A stretch of DNA of 53,446 nt from an uncultured Clostridiaceae bacterium (GCA_949927585.1 CATLFA010000008.1:1-53446), one strand, 5' to 3'. Counted from the stretch's first letter, positions 25,552 to 35,366 are shown. A program made the numbers and translations. Notes: generated from the letters alone by a model not told the origin.

Positions 25552-26576
25552 TTAGCAATATCTACATAGTATTGCCTCTAGTCCTATATTTAGGTCTATT
25601 TCTCCTATTTTATAGTTACTGTCTAGGTTTATTAGTTCTTCTAATATATTTGTTAGTTCTTCTTCTTTGAAGTAGTTTGCTTGTGTTTTGTATTTTGATA
25701 CTAAGAATGTTTGATTTGGTTTTAAGTTTAAACTTTCGGTTATATTTTTATTACTTTTTTCACATAGTTTTATTATATATAGCTTTTTAAAGTGATTATA
25801 TAGTGTTATTAATATTTTTTGTACTGGTTCCTTGTTATAAATTAGATTATTTAATACTTCTAGTGCTTTACTTATATTTTTCTTTCCTAAGTTATCTGTT
25901 AAGTCAAATATTATACTATCTAATTTTTTTATGCAAAGTTTATCTATTGTTTCTTTTGTTATTGTTCCTCCTTCGCCTACATATTCTATTTGTTTTCTTA
26001 CTTCATTTATTAAGTCTTGCATGTTACAACCGTATGCATTCTATTAAGTATTTTGCTACATAGTCGTCTAGCTCTACTTTGTATGCTTTTGCTATCCATT
26101 TTATTCTTGATATTATTTGCATAGGCTTTAGTTCTTCGAAGTTGCATACTGTTCCTAATTTTTCTATTGTTTTATATAGTTCGTTTTTGTCTATTTCTTG
26201 CTCTACAAATACTATTGTTACTGTTTCATTTATTGTTTCAATATTTTCCTCAATATATGTATTTATTTTGTTTACTATTTCAATATTTGCCTGAACTTTC
26301 TTTCTTCCATCTTTTTTGAATATTCCGTGAATCTCTTACTATTATTAACTTTTTTTCATATCCAAAGGCTGGTGTTTCTATGTCTGATATTAATGTATTT
26401 ATATTGTTTGCATCTATTTTTATATAGTTTATTCCTGAAACTAAATTACCAAAATTACTTTTTACTTTTTTAAGGCATGATTCTAAAAGGAAGGTTTCTT
26501 CCCCATATAATAAGTATATACTGTTTAATTTTCCTTCTTTTAATTGCTTTTCTAAATTTTCTACTGTGACTTGCAT
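25552..26576 (-). CDS. holA: DNA polymerase III delta subunit (two +1 sites)
   Basis: Clamp-loader delta subunit of about 340 residues, essential for replication. The N-terminal part (IYLLYGEETFLLESCLKKVK), middle part (IFKKDGRKKVQANIEIVNK) and C-terminal part (GCNMQDLINEVRKQIEYV) are in three frames. Skipping a C at the CGG at 26327 joins DSGIFKKDG, and skipping a second C at 26032 joins IECIGCNMQDLINE, the conserved delta motif with N-E-x-x-K-like spacing. Both CGG codons are in the frame current at that point. After both shifts the gene is fully open and of normal length. Two shifts in one gene make random error unlikely. Confidence 0.92.
26030..26032 (-). other. Candidate CGG +1 recoding site (holA, second)
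   Basis: ATA-(C)-GGT-TGT in the frame reached after the first shift. The unshifted reading is ATA-CGG-TTG-TAA, a stop two codons on. Confidence 0.8.
26325..26327 (-). other. Candidate CGG +1 recoding site (holA, first)
   Basis: Zero-frame codon 84: TCA-(C)-GGA-ATA-TTC. Without a shift translation stops 15 codons after the CGG. Confidence 0.8.
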
Positions 26577-26638
26577 AATAAACGTAAATTCCTTTCTTTT
26601 ACGCTTTTATATTATCATTTTATATTGTTAAATTCAAG

Positions 26639-26965
26639 TTATTTTAGGGATTTTATTTTATAGATTCTTTTTTGATTATAATTTGATTTTTGATGTAATA
26701 TTCTTATTAATTCAATTTCATTTTTTTCAATTCTATAGAAAATAACATATTTTTGAATAAAAAATCTTCTTATTTGTTTATCTAATTCTGTTCTTTGATA
26801 TAATTGTGGATTTTCTTTTAGCAACATTAATTTTTTATACATTTCATGTTTAAGTTTTTCGTAAGGGCTTTGATATAATAAATTTATGCTCTTACGAATT
26901 TTTTCATTATCTTTCCAAAACTTTTCATTGAATGTAATCTTGTAATTCTTTGCTTTTTGTATAAT
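26639..26965 (-). CDS. RelE/ParE-type toxin, non-AUG start
   Basis: The product ends with the mRNA-interferase/ParE-like pattern: LLYQSPYEKLKHEMYKKL, then DKQIRRFFIQKYVIFYRIEK, then IELIRILHQKSNY. An ATG at 26842 would leave only 67 residues; coding-like sequence continues upstream (KITFNEKFWKDNEKIRKS) to an ATT at 26965, which follows AAAGGAGAG at 4 nt. I therefore take ATT as the start (108 residues, normal for the family). It overlaps the antitoxin gene by 82 nt in another frame. Which RelE/ParE subtype is not clear. Confidence 0.6.
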   Translation of the reverse strand: MIQKAKNYKITFNEKFWKDNEKIRKSINLLYQSPYEKLKHEMYKKLMLLKENPQLYQRTELDKQIRRFFIQKYVIFYRIEKNEIELIRILHQKSNYNQKRIYKIKSLK

Positions 26966-27102
26966 CTTTCTCTCCTTTCTACTTCATCTAGTCTTTTCCA
27001 AAATTCTTCTATTGGCATTGTTCCATTTTCTTCTATGTCTCTTATTCCTTCTTCCACAAATGGCATTAATCTTTTTTCATCTTCTATTGTAAATTTTCGC
27101 AT
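26884..27102 (-). CDS. Putative antitoxin of RelE/ParE-type pair
   Basis: A 72-residue acidic N-terminal and basic C-terminal protein (MRKFTIEDEKRLMPFVEEGI) that precedes and overlaps the toxin frame, the usual antitoxin-toxin order. AAGGAGAG lies 8 nt before the ATG, nearly the same site as that of the toxin (AAAGGAGAG), so the two may be translated from similar signals. No classical DNA-binding fold is obvious. Assigned mainly by position and size. Confidence 0.6.
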   Translation of the reverse strand: MRKFTIEDEKRLMPFVEEGIRDIEENGTMPIEEFWKRLDEVERRERLYKKQRITRLHSMKSFGKIMKKFVRA

Positions 27103-27284
27103 TGCTTTTCTCTCCTTTCAGATATTATTTAACTATCACTATTATATACTATATGGTAAACAAATACAAGAAAAATATTTCTACAAAATTCTACATTTTC
27201 TTAAATTCAGTTTCATTTTATGTTATTCTATGTTATAATTCAATTGTTACTTTATTAACCTTTTTTCAAATATTGGAGGAAAAA

Positions 27285-27479
27285 ATGTTTAAAAATTTTC
27301 GAAAAAAGCTTAGTGATAGTTTGTATCAGAAAGGTCAATGCTACTATTATGCGGCGATGGGTGTACAGCAATGGAGTGATTCAGTTGAAAAGCATATTGC
27401 TGATTCCGCTTACAATACTTCTTTCAATAAGTTTTATGATTATAACGAATTAGCTAATTTAAGTTACAAAAGAAATTAA
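27285..27479 (+). CDS. Hypothetical protein, 64 aa
   Basis: A small Tyr/Ser-rich soluble protein starting MFKNFRKKLSDSLYQKGQCY, with an amphipathic middle (YYYAAMGVQQWSDSVEKHIA). GGAGG lies 7 nt before the ATG at 27285, and a terminator follows. No family recognised. A similar size and Tyr content is seen in the 76-residue gene at 51.3 kb, but I see no clear homology between them. Confidence 0.7.
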   Translation: MFKNFRKKLSDSLYQKGQCYYYAAMGVQQWSDSVEKHIADSAYNTSFNKFYDYNELANLSYKRN

Positions 27480-27508
27480 CACTAAAACATTAGAATTAAA
27501 AATTTCAT

Positions 27509-27532
27509 AAAGACGGCTATTAGCCGTCTTTT
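27509..27532. terminator. Bidirectional terminator
   Basis: AAAGACGGCT / AGCCGTCTTT with a 3-nt loop and T tract, between the small + gene and the debranching enzyme gene. Confidence 0.88.
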
Positions 27533-27534
27533 TC

Positions 27535-29539
27535 TTAGTTTTCTAGTATTATTCTAAATACTTCTGCTATGCTCCATGCTTGGCTTATTGTTCCTTTCGC
27601 TTCGTGTGGTTTTATGGAGTCGTATAGTTCTGGTATTCCGCCTAGTGTTTTTCCTTGTGCGAATTCTTTTGTGAAGGTTTTTTCCACATTTTGTACGAAT
27701 TTTGTTAACCTATCTTCTAGTTCTTTCTTTTTTGTTTTATTTTTTTCAGCTTTTACTATTTTTTTGAAGCTGTCGTAGTATATTCCTAATAGCCATGGCC
27801 ATGTTATTCCTTGGTGGTAGCTCATATCTCTTTTGAAGCTGTCTCCTTCGTATTTTTCTATGTAGTTTTCTTCTCCTTTTGCTAATGTTTTTAATCCATA
27901 ATTGTTTAATAGCTTTTTTGTTACTGTTTCAAACATTTCTTTTGCTATTTCAGATGATGGCTCTATTACTGGATATGTTAGGCTTAGCGCAAATAGTTGG
28001 TTTGGTCTTATTTTGCTGTCTCCTAATACATCATATAAACATTTTCTTCTTTTATTATAGAATTTTTCTCCAAAACTTTTTTTGCATTTTTCTGCAAGCT
28101 TTTCATATTTTATACTGTTTTGCTTTGTTTCAAATTTAGAACTTAAATCTTCCATTATTTTTAGACTATTATACCACATTGCATTTATTTCTACTGCTTT
28201 TCCATTTCTTGGTGTTACTACATAGTTTCCTATTTTTGCATCCATCCATGTATTTTGAGTCGTTTGCGTTCCTGAAGATATTAAACCATCTTCATCTAAA
28301 TATATATTATTGTTGTCTATATCTATTCCACTACAGTATGAATCTATAATTTGTTCTAATACTGGGTATATTTTTTCTTTTATAAAATTGTAATCTCCTG
28401 TATAATTTATATATTTTTGAATTTGCTCAAATAGTAGTAATGAACTATCTACACTATTGTATAAAGGCCTGTTGTCATAGCCTGAGTATCCATTTGGTAC
28501 TAAACCATATTTTATATCTCTTATAGTAGTTAATAGTACTTCTTTTGCTATTTCATATCTTTTTGTTTTTAAAAGCAAACCTTCAAATGATATTAAGGTG
28601 TCTCTTCCCCAATCTAAAAACCATGGGTAGCCTGCAATTATTGTGTGTAACTTAAAAGATGGTCTGTATACAACAAAGTTATCGGTTGCTATTATATAAT
28701 TTTTTATCAAATCTTTATCTTTGCTTTTTTCTTCTAAGTGAGAATCATATACTAGCTCAGTAATTCTAGCTATTTCTCTATTTATTATTTTTGTAGCATC
28801 TATTTCTTCTATGTTATTTTCTAATGATGCTACAAATGTTATATCTTTTTGCTCATTTGGATTAATTTCTATTTCATATCTTCCCACAATTGCATGATTT
28901 TCCTCTGCTTGGAAGCCTCTTTTTTCTTCTTCTCTATAAAACATATTTTTAAAGCTATCATTTTCATGTCTTATATATTTTCCTTCAGATACATTTATAT
29001 AAATTGGTGTTTCATTATTTTTATCTATTATTAATTTTAACTTTCTATTTATTTCTTGTTGTTCTATATAGAATTCATGATTAAATGAATCTCTATGAAA
29101 ATCTCTAAAGTTTAATAATGGCGTTAATATTAGTTTAGCTTTTTTATTAGTATTAAATACTTTATATAGTATTACTACTGTATTTTTACCATGTTCCATA
29201 CAGATATATTTTTTTATAATTATATCTTCTATTTTATATGTAAATATTGGTATATACTCTTTTTGAAAACTACTTAAGTATCTATAACCTTCTGATATAT
29301 ATGTTTTTCCTATATTTGTATATATATCATACTTCTTGCCTTCTATTTCTATACTTTCATCAACTTTTGATAGTATTAAGTTCCTTTTTCCTGGTGGTGT
29401 TAGGGTAGCTACTAAAAGTCCATGATATCTTCTAGTGTTTGCTCCGTATTATAGTAGAACTTGCATATCCCCCTATTCCATTTGTTACTATCCATTCTTT
29501 ATTTAATCCTTCTTCTAACTCTATATTTTCGTATTTCAT
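27535..29539 (-). CDS. Glycogen debranching enzyme, GDE_C type (+1 site)
   Basis: About 667 residues: an N-terminal glycogen-debranching domain and a C-terminal alpha/alpha barrel amylo-alpha-1,6-glucosidase. The start MKYENIELEEGLNKEWIVTN follows AGGAG by 6 nt. After GYASSTII the frame breaks at a zero-frame CGG; skipping its C gives IIGANTRRYHGLLVA, the family's invariant N-terminal motif. The barrel shows AGYPWFLDWGRDTLIS with the catalytic Asp region, and SYHQGITWPWLLGIY. It probably trims alpha-1,6 branches of stored glycogen. Not linked to other glycogen genes here. Confidence 0.92.
29444..29446 (-). other. Candidate CGG +1 recoding site (debranching enzyme)
   Basis: Zero-frame codon 32: ATA-(C)-GGA-GCA-AAC, restoring GANTRRYHG. 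Without the shift the frame ends at a TAG four codons on. Confidence 0.85.
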
Positions 29540-29577
29540 TTGTAACTCCTTGTATTATCATTGGTTTATTTTTTATA

Positions 29578-29700
29578 TGTAGGGGCTTAATTGGGTAGGA
29601 TTACTTGTGAGAATTTACCAAATTAAGCCCTATAATTTTTATTTTCTTTATAATTATTAAAGGGCGTAATTCGGTATTCCTAACCGATTAAGCCCCTACA
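29578..29700. repeat. Dispersed palindromic repeat, copies B and C (inverted pair)
   Basis: Copy B (29578-29631) begins TGTAGGGGCTTAATT and ends AATTAAGCCC. Copy C (29660-29700) is in the opposite orientation and ends GATTAAGCCCCTACA. They flank a 28-bp AT-rich core. Both match the copy at 3.6 kb. Confidence 0.7.
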
Positions 29701-29707
29701 ATTGCTT

Positions 29708-31294
29708 TTAATGTTTTGGTTTTACTGTATTTTTCTTTTTTGCTGATTGTTTCTTTTCTTTTCCTTGTGTTTGTACTACTGTATTTTCTTTTCTTCTTAT
29801 TATTTGATTTATCTTTTCTTCTTTTCTTTTTTGAGTTTTTGCATCACTTTGTTTTATAGAATCTATTCTGTCTTGATATTTCATTGCAAATTTACTTAGT
29901 CTTTCATCTCTTATATGTTTTGATTTAGTTGTTTTTTGTTTTGGCATAGTTGTTTTTAATTTCTTTTTAGTGTCTTTTAATTTTGAGTTTAGCATTACAT
30001 ATCTTGAATCATTTTCCATATCTCTAAATTTCATATCTTCACATATAAGTTCTATTATTGAATAACCTATTGCATCTGGATTATGACGAATGAATTCTCC
30101 ATCAATATGTGATAAGTTTCTTTGGATAAGTTTTATTCCTTGTTCTTTTGCCTTTGCTGTATCTTGTTCTACTAAATCTTGACCTTCTCTATTATATTTT
30201 CTTACAAATTCTGGTACAATTTCTCCTGTGTCATAAATACAATAATCTATTATTCCTTTTCCTGCATGTTCGTGAATGGCTTTTATATGCTCAGATAATG
30301 AATAGTTGTCTGTTTGACCAGGCTCAGTCATTATATTACTAATATATATTTTAAATCCTTTATTTTCTTTAACAGCCTTTGCAACACCTTTTACAAGTAG
30401 ATTTGGTATAACATTTGTATATAAACTTCCTGGCCCTATTATAATTGCATCTGCGTTGTTTATTGCCTCTATTACTCCTGGTGCTGGCATACAGTTTGAT
30501 GGACTTATAAATACTCTATTTATTTTACTTACTTTTCTTGTAACAACTTCTGGTATTTCATCTTTATTTTCTATTACTGTTCCATCTTCTAACTCTGCGC
30601 AAATATCTATTGCTTCTAGTGTTACTGGTAATACTTTTCCTGTCATGTTTAATACATTTTTACTTTGTTCTATTGATGAAGTAAAGTCTCCATATAATTC
30701 TTTCATCGCTAGTAAATATATATCTCCAAAAGACATTTCTTTTAGTCTTCCAGCATTGAATTTATAGTTTAATAATCCACTCATTACAGCTTCATTTGAT
30801 GATAATGCTACAAAACTATCTTTTATATCATCTAATGGAAGCATTTCAAGCATTTTTCTTGAATCTGTTGCTGCTTTTCCATAATCTGATACAGTAACTA
30901 TTGCTGTTATATTATTTGTATAATTTTTTAGTCCTTTTAAAACAGAATCTATTCCTGCTCCTCCACCTATTACTACTATGTTTGGACCTTCATCATATAC
31001 TTTTTTATTAAATATTAGTGATTTTACATTTCCACCTTTTGCTTCTTCCCTACTATCTGTTTCTTGAACAAATAATTCTAAAGTTCTTTTTTGCATAAAT
31101 ATTATTCCAACAATAACAAGTGAAAAACCTATAACAAAACTTAATATTATTTTTGCTACTTCTATAAAGTTAAGTTCCTTTTCTATAACTATATTTACCA
31201 TTCCATATGATGCAAGTAAAATACCTATAAGTATTACTACTAACCATCTCTTCATTTTTGAACCATTACTAAACCACTTTAAAAAACCTTTCAT
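29708..31294 (-). CDS. yvcK: YvcK-family UDP-sugar-binding protein with membrane anchor
   Basis: CofD/YvcK-family protein; in B. subtilis YvcK binds UDP-GlcNAc and supports wall synthesis on gluconeogenic media. Of 528 residues, about 1-68 form two transmembrane helices, then the core begins IVVIGGGAGIDSVLKGLKNY with SDYGKAATDSRKML, SPSNCMPAPGVIEAI and IIGPGSLYTNVIPNLLV. A Lys/Gln-rich tail of about 80 residues follows (for example KKNTVKPKH). The anchor and tail go beyond the cytosolic B. subtilis form. It lies 60 bp after murB, as in the murB-yvcK-type clusters of Clostridia. Confidence 0.9.
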   Translation of the reverse strand: MKGFLKWFSNGSKMKRWLVVILIGILLASYGMVNIVIEKELNFIEVAKIILSFVIGFSLVIVGIIFMQKRTLELFVQETDSREEAKGGNVKSLIFNKKVYDEGPNIVVIGGGAGIDSVLKGLKNYTNNITAIVTVSDYGKAATDSRKMLEMLPLDDIKDSFVALSSNEAVMSGLLNYKFNAGRLKEMSFGDIYLLAMKELYGDFTSSIEQSKNVLNMTGKVLPVTLEAIDICAELEDGTVIENKDEIPEVVTRKVSKINRVFISPSNCMPAPGVIEAINNADAIIIGPGSLYTNVIPNLLVKGVAKAVKENKGFKIYISNIMTEPGQTDNYSLSEHIKAIHEHAGKGIIDYCIYDTGEIVPEFVRKYNREGQDLVEQDTAKAKEQGIKLIQRNLSHIDGEFIRHNPDAIGYSIIELICEDMKFRDMENDSRYVMLNSKLKDTKKKLKTTMPKQKTTKSKHIRDERLSKFAMKYQDRIDSIKQSDAKTQKRKEEKINQIIRRKENTVVQTQGKEKKQSAKKKNTVKPKH

Positions 31295-31354
31295 TTTTTC
31301 GTTTCCTCTCTTTGTTTATATCTATTTATTAATTTAAAAATATTTATTTTCTAT

Positions 31355-32261
31355 CTATTCTCCAATTACTTCTACTTCTAATTCTAATTTCTTTCCGAAT
31401 TTTTCGTATACAGCTTTTTTTATATAATCTGTTAAGTCTAGAACGTCTTTTGCTGTTGCATTACCTATATTTACTACAAAACCTGCGTGTTTTTCAGAAA
31501 CTTGTGCTCCCCCTATTTTGTAGCCTTTTAACCCTGCTTCTTCTATTATTTTTGAGGCATAAAAGTCGCTTCCTCTTTTAAATGTACTTCCTGCACTTGG
31601 AAGTTCTAATGGTTGCTTTGTTTTTCTAGCAAGCATTAATTCATCCATTTTATTTCTTATTTCTTGAATATTACCTTTTTCTAATTTTAATGTAGCATAT
31701 AATACAATTTCGTCATTTTCAATAAATCTGCTATATCTATATGAAAATTGTAAATCTTCTTTTGATAATTCTCTTATTATTCCATTTCGTGTAATACATG
31801 TAACATTTTCTACTATATTAGAAAACTCTCCTCCATAAGCACCTGCATTCATTCTTACTGCTCCGCCTATGGTACCTGGAATTCCTGCTGCAAATTCAAA
31901 ACCTGTTAACTCATTTTTTTGTATAATTGTGCCTAACACTGCTAGTTTTACTCCAGCACCTGCTATTACTGTTTCTCCTTTAATATCTATGTCTTGTATA
32001 TCTATTCCGTATTACTATACCACGTATTCCATTATCTTTTACTAATACATTGCTTCCATTTCCTATAATAGTAGTTGGAATGTTGTTTTCATTTGCAACT
32101 TTTAAAACAATTTTTATATCTTCTACTGTTTTTGCTTTAATATATATGTCTGCATTTCCACCAATCTTAAATGATGTATGTTTGCTCATTGGTTCATTTT
32201 TATATACTGTACTATCGTTTATTTCTTTTGTTAAAATTTCATATATTTCTTCTATATTCAA
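31355..32261 (-). CDS. murB: UDP-N-acetylmuramate dehydrogenase (+1 site)
   Basis: FAD enzyme reducing UDP-GlcNAc-enolpyruvate in peptidoglycan synthesis; essential. The N-terminal part (SKHTSFKIGGNADIYI, NVLVKDNGIRGIVI) and C-terminal part (FEFAAGIPGTIGGAVRMNAG, PSAGSTFKRG) lie in different frames; skipping the C of zero-frame CGG at 32009 yields VIGIDIQDIDIKGETVIAG, an open gene of 301 residues. The TTG at 32261 lies 6 nt after AGAGGTG; a GTG at 32270 overlaps that site. Precedes yvcK. Confidence 0.93.
32007..32009 (-). other. Candidate CGG +1 recoding site (murB)
   Basis: ATA-(C)-GGA-ATA-GAT. The unshifted frame ends nine codons later, before the FAD-binding GTIGGAV motif. Confidence 0.8.
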
Positions 32262-32515
32262 ATATAACACCTCTTAATTTTATCTATGTTTTTAACTTAA
32301 TTTTATTCTTATTGTTGCTTTTTTATTTTATCATTTTATATGTTTTTTTACAATGTTTTTTTATAATTTTATTTTAAGTGTAAATTATACAAGCCCTTTT
32401 TTAATGTTAAATTAGCACAAAAATTAAAGTTTCTATTATATACTTGCAAATTTTGTAGAATATTGTATAATATATATGACAGCTTAAGTATAATTTTTAT
32501 TTTATTTGAATTACA

Positions 32516-32558
32516 AAAAGAAGAACAAAAAGGCAAAACCTTTTTGTTCTTCTTTTTT
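32516..32558 (-). terminator. Terminator after small membrane protein gene
   Basis: Arms AAAAAGAAGAACAAAAAGG and near-perfect complement with a 5-nt loop; T-rich on both sides. Confidence 0.85.
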
Positions 32559-32748
32559 ATTTATCTAAATAGTAATATTTTGTAACTTTACTACCATCTT
32601 CTTTAGTTGTTTCTTCTGTTTTCCATTTTGGTTGCCAAGGATATATACTTTTTACTATTCCTAGTATTACCAATAATGCAGTAATTAGCAATATCCAAGA
32701 TGGTTCTATGCCTAATAAGTATGCAAAATATTTAATACATTTAAGCAT
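32557..32748 (-). CDS. Hypothetical small membrane protein, 63 aa
   Basis: One hydrophobic segment (about residues 15-34, SWILLITALLVILGIVKSIY) followed by a charged tail KWKTEETTKEDGSKVTKYYY. GGAG lies about 10 nt before the ATG. It has its own terminator. No family recognised; the tail would face the cytoplasm or outside depending on topology, which I cannot decide. Confidence 0.7.
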   Translation of the reverse strand: MLKCIKYFAYLLGIEPSWILLITALLVILGIVKSIYPWQPKWKTEETTKEDGSKVTKYYYLDK

Positions 32749-32840
32749 TTGTTTTTATCTCCTAAATATTTATTGTTTTTATTATATATTATTTTGTTAT
32801 TTATGTCAATCTTTTTTTGTTTAAACTATATTTTTATAAT

Positions 32841-32876
32841 AAAAAGTAAGTCTAGGGGTCGCAGACTTACTTTTTT
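32841..32876 (-). terminator. Terminator after sortase gene
   Basis: AAAAAGTAAGTCT / AGACTTACTTTTTT hairpin with a GC-containing 9-nt loop, 33 bp beyond the sortase stop. Confidence 0.85.
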
Positions 32877-32908
32877 ATAAATAAATAATTGAGAGTTTAA
32901 ATTTTTTG

Positions 32909-33481
32909 CTAAATTTCTTTAGCTTGTACACATCTTCTATAATCTTTTTTATTTTCTTCACACGTTATTAGTGTAATTTTGTTTTCTTTTGTATATTCTA
33001 TACATGTTAAATCTGTTTCTTTAATGGTTTCATTTCGAATTACTTTATATTTTCTACTTCCTTTTTCTGTTTCATATACTATTATATCTCCCATTTCCAA
33101 ATTTTTAATTTCTTGAAAATAATTATATTTATATCCTCTGTTGTGAGCTGCTAAACATATATTTCCATCCCATTTACTGGTACTTTCAAAATGTCCAACT
33201 CCTTTTCTTAGAACTTCTTTTGTTGTTCCTTCTAAAATTGGTGCATTGATATTTATTTTTGAAATTATAATTCTCCAATTATTATTTTTCTTATATGGTA
33301 TATCTGTTTTATAATTTATATTAATTGGATTTACATTAGTTGATTTTTGAACTAAACTTGATTTAATTTGTTTTTCTTGAATTTTTAAAAATTTTATTAG
33401 AATAAAAGTTATAGATATAAATATTATTATAGAAATTAAAATTACAGTTATGTATAAAATATTATTTTTAATTTTTAACAT
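32909..33481 (-). CDS. Sortase, class D-like
   Basis: Membrane-anchored cysteine transpeptidase of 190 residues that attaches proteins to the wall. A transmembrane helix spans about residues 8-30. The catalytic triad is visible: His in CLAAHNRG, Cys in ITLITCEEN, Arg in YRRCVQAKE. The GVGHFESTS segment before the His fits class D. No substrate with a clear sorting signal is seen nearby; the pilin-like gene at 52.5 kb lacks one. GGTAGGTG lies upstream of the ATG at about 9 nt. It may be co-regulated with the adjacent two-component system, which is an inference. Confidence 0.9.
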   Translation of the reverse strand: MLKIKNNILYITVILISIIIFISITFILIKFLKIQEKQIKSSLVQKSTNVNPININYKTDIPYKKNNNWRIIISKININAPILEGTTKEVLRKGVGHFESTSKWDGNICLAAHNRGYKYNYFQEIKNLEMGDIIVYETEKGSRKYKVIRNETIKETDLTCIEYTKENKITLITCEENKKDYRRCVQAKEI

Positions 33482-33833
33482 ACATATGCTTCACCTACCT
33501 TTTATATTTTATTATTATTTACTTTGGTTAATTTATTATTTTTTTAATTGTATGTTCTTTTAAAATTTTTTTCTTTTGAACTTTGTATAATAGAATTACT
33601 ATTTAAGCATTGTTGCAACCTTGCTTAAACTTATGTTAACATACTTTGTTTTATGTGTAAAGTTTTTTTAATCGCATTATTTTTTGTTTTTCATTGTTTT
33701 TATTATAATTATATTATATTGTTACGAATTTTCTTAACTTTTGATATCAAAAGTTATTAGTTTTTGTCGACACTTGTCTATAAGTTTTAAAAAATAATAC
33801 ATAGTAGCAAATATTTGCACTATGCACTATCTA
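33482..33833. other. AT-rich intergenic region, no gene seen
   Basis: About 350 bp between the histidine kinase stop and the sortase start. I see no open frame or clear hairpin. Minus-strand promoter elements for the sortase gene would be expected here, but many AT hexamers compete. Confidence 0.5.
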
Positions 33834-35366
33834 TTATTTATTTAATTCTATATAAAATTCCACGCCATCTTCTTTATTTTCTACTCCAAATTTGTTTTCA
33901 TAATTTGTCATTATTGCTTTTACTAATGCTAGTCCTATTCCTGTTCCCCCATTTTCTCTATTTCTTGAAGAATCTATTTTATAAAAACGCTTCCATATTC
34001 TTTCTATATCTTCTTCTTTTATTTGCTCACCTGTATTATATATTTTTATTTTTATTTTATTTGCTTTTGTTTCTTCTAATTCTACTTTTATTTGTTTTTT
34101 TCCATCTACTTCTTCTACATGTTTTATTGCATTTGTAATATAATTCGTTATTACTTGCTCTATATAAAAGTCATCAGCATATACATTTATGTTTTCAGCT
34201 TTTTGATTAAAATGTACCTCTATATTTTTTTCTTCTAACATTACTTTACATTTTCTTATTACTTCATTTATTAATTCTATAATATTAAATTTTGTATCAT
34301 TAAATTTTCTATTTCCATATTCTAGTTTCATTAATTCTAATAATTGTTTTACTAATGTATCCATTTTATTTGTTTCGTCTAATATTACTTCTGCATAGAA
34401 TTTCCTAGATTCGTCGTCTGTATTTACATTTTCTATTAATCCTTCTGCGTATCCTTGAATTAGTGCTATTGGAGTTTTTAATTCATGTGATACATCTGAG
34501 ATAAATTGCTTTCTCATTTCATCTATTTTTGACTTTTCTTCTATATCTTTTTCAAGTTCTATATTTGTTGCTCTTAATTGTTTTATTGTAGATTCTAGTT
34601 TATCTGACATGATATTTATACTTTTTCCTAAATCATTAATCTCATCTTCTGTATCTTTTTCGATATACTTCTTACTAAAGTCTAGTTTTGCCATATCTGT
34701 TGCTATATTGTTAAGTTGTGTTATTGGTTCTGTGAATTTTCTAGATAAAAATGACGCTATAATTCCAGCAATTACAATTGATATTCCTCCTATTAGTATT
34801 AATAAATTATTAGAAATTTTTACACTTTCTTGTATTGGCGAAATTGGTATTCTTATATACAATGTATTTTCATTATCTAGTTTTGCTGTAAGAAATATAT
34901 AATTTATATTACTTTTTACATCAACTATTTTTCTTATACTCACATTATTTTTATTGTATATTACTATATCTTTATTTCCTTGATATTTTATATTAAACCT
35001 TCTATCTTGACCTAATATAATTTCATTTATTTTATCTATTGCTGAATTTAAATTTTCATCTGAGCTATATAATAATAAGTTTTCATTATTCTTAATTAAT
35101 ATTTCAAAATCATTTTTTACTGCTATTTTATTTAATTCTTCATCTATATCTATTTTTGAGTTTCCATTTATAAATATTTCATTATAATATTGATTTATTT
35201 TTTCATATGCTGTTTTTATTGTTTTCACTTTTGAATACATATAAAAACTTTCTAACACAACATTATTTATTATTATTAAAAATAATACAATTAATATTAC
35301 TACTATACATAGTGAGGAGAATAATTTTATTCTCACAGACTTAAATTTATCTTTTATTTTTTTCAT
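33834..35366 (-). CDS. Two-component sensor histidine kinase
   Basis: Membrane sensor of 510 residues. Transmembrane segment 1 is at about 15-38, an extracellular sensor domain spans about 40-185, transmembrane segment 2 is about 190-212, then HAMP, HisKA with the phosphoacceptor His in FISDVSHELKTPIALIQGYA, and a HATPase_c domain with NYITNAIKHVEE (N box) and GGTGIGLALVKAIM (G box). It is 14 bp downstream of the response regulator gene. Likely envelope-stress or cell-wall sensing, judged only from the architecture. Confidence 0.95.
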   Translation of the reverse strand: MKKIKDKFKSVRIKLFSSLCIVVILIVLFLIIINNVVLESFYMYSKVKTIKTAYEKINQYYNEIFINGNSKIDIDEELNKIAVKNDFEILIKNNENLLLYSSDENLNSAIDKINEIILGQDRRFNIKYQGNKDIVIYNKNNVSIRKIVDVKSNINYIFLTAKLDNENTLYIRIPISPIQESVKISNNLLILIGGISIVIAGIIASFLSRKFTEPITQLNNIATDMAKLDFSKKYIEKDTEDEINDLGKSINIMSDKLESTIKQLRATNIELEKDIEEKSKIDEMRKQFISDVSHELKTPIALIQGYAEGLIENVNTDDESRKFYAEVILDETNKMDTLVKQLLELMKLEYGNRKFNDTKFNIIELINEVIRKCKVMLEEKNIEVHFNQKAENINVYADDFYIEQVITNYITNAIKHVEEVDGKKQIKVELEETKANKIKIKIYNTGEQIKEEDIERIWKRFYKIDSSRNRENGGTGIGLALVKAIMTNYENKFGVENKEDGVEFYIELNK

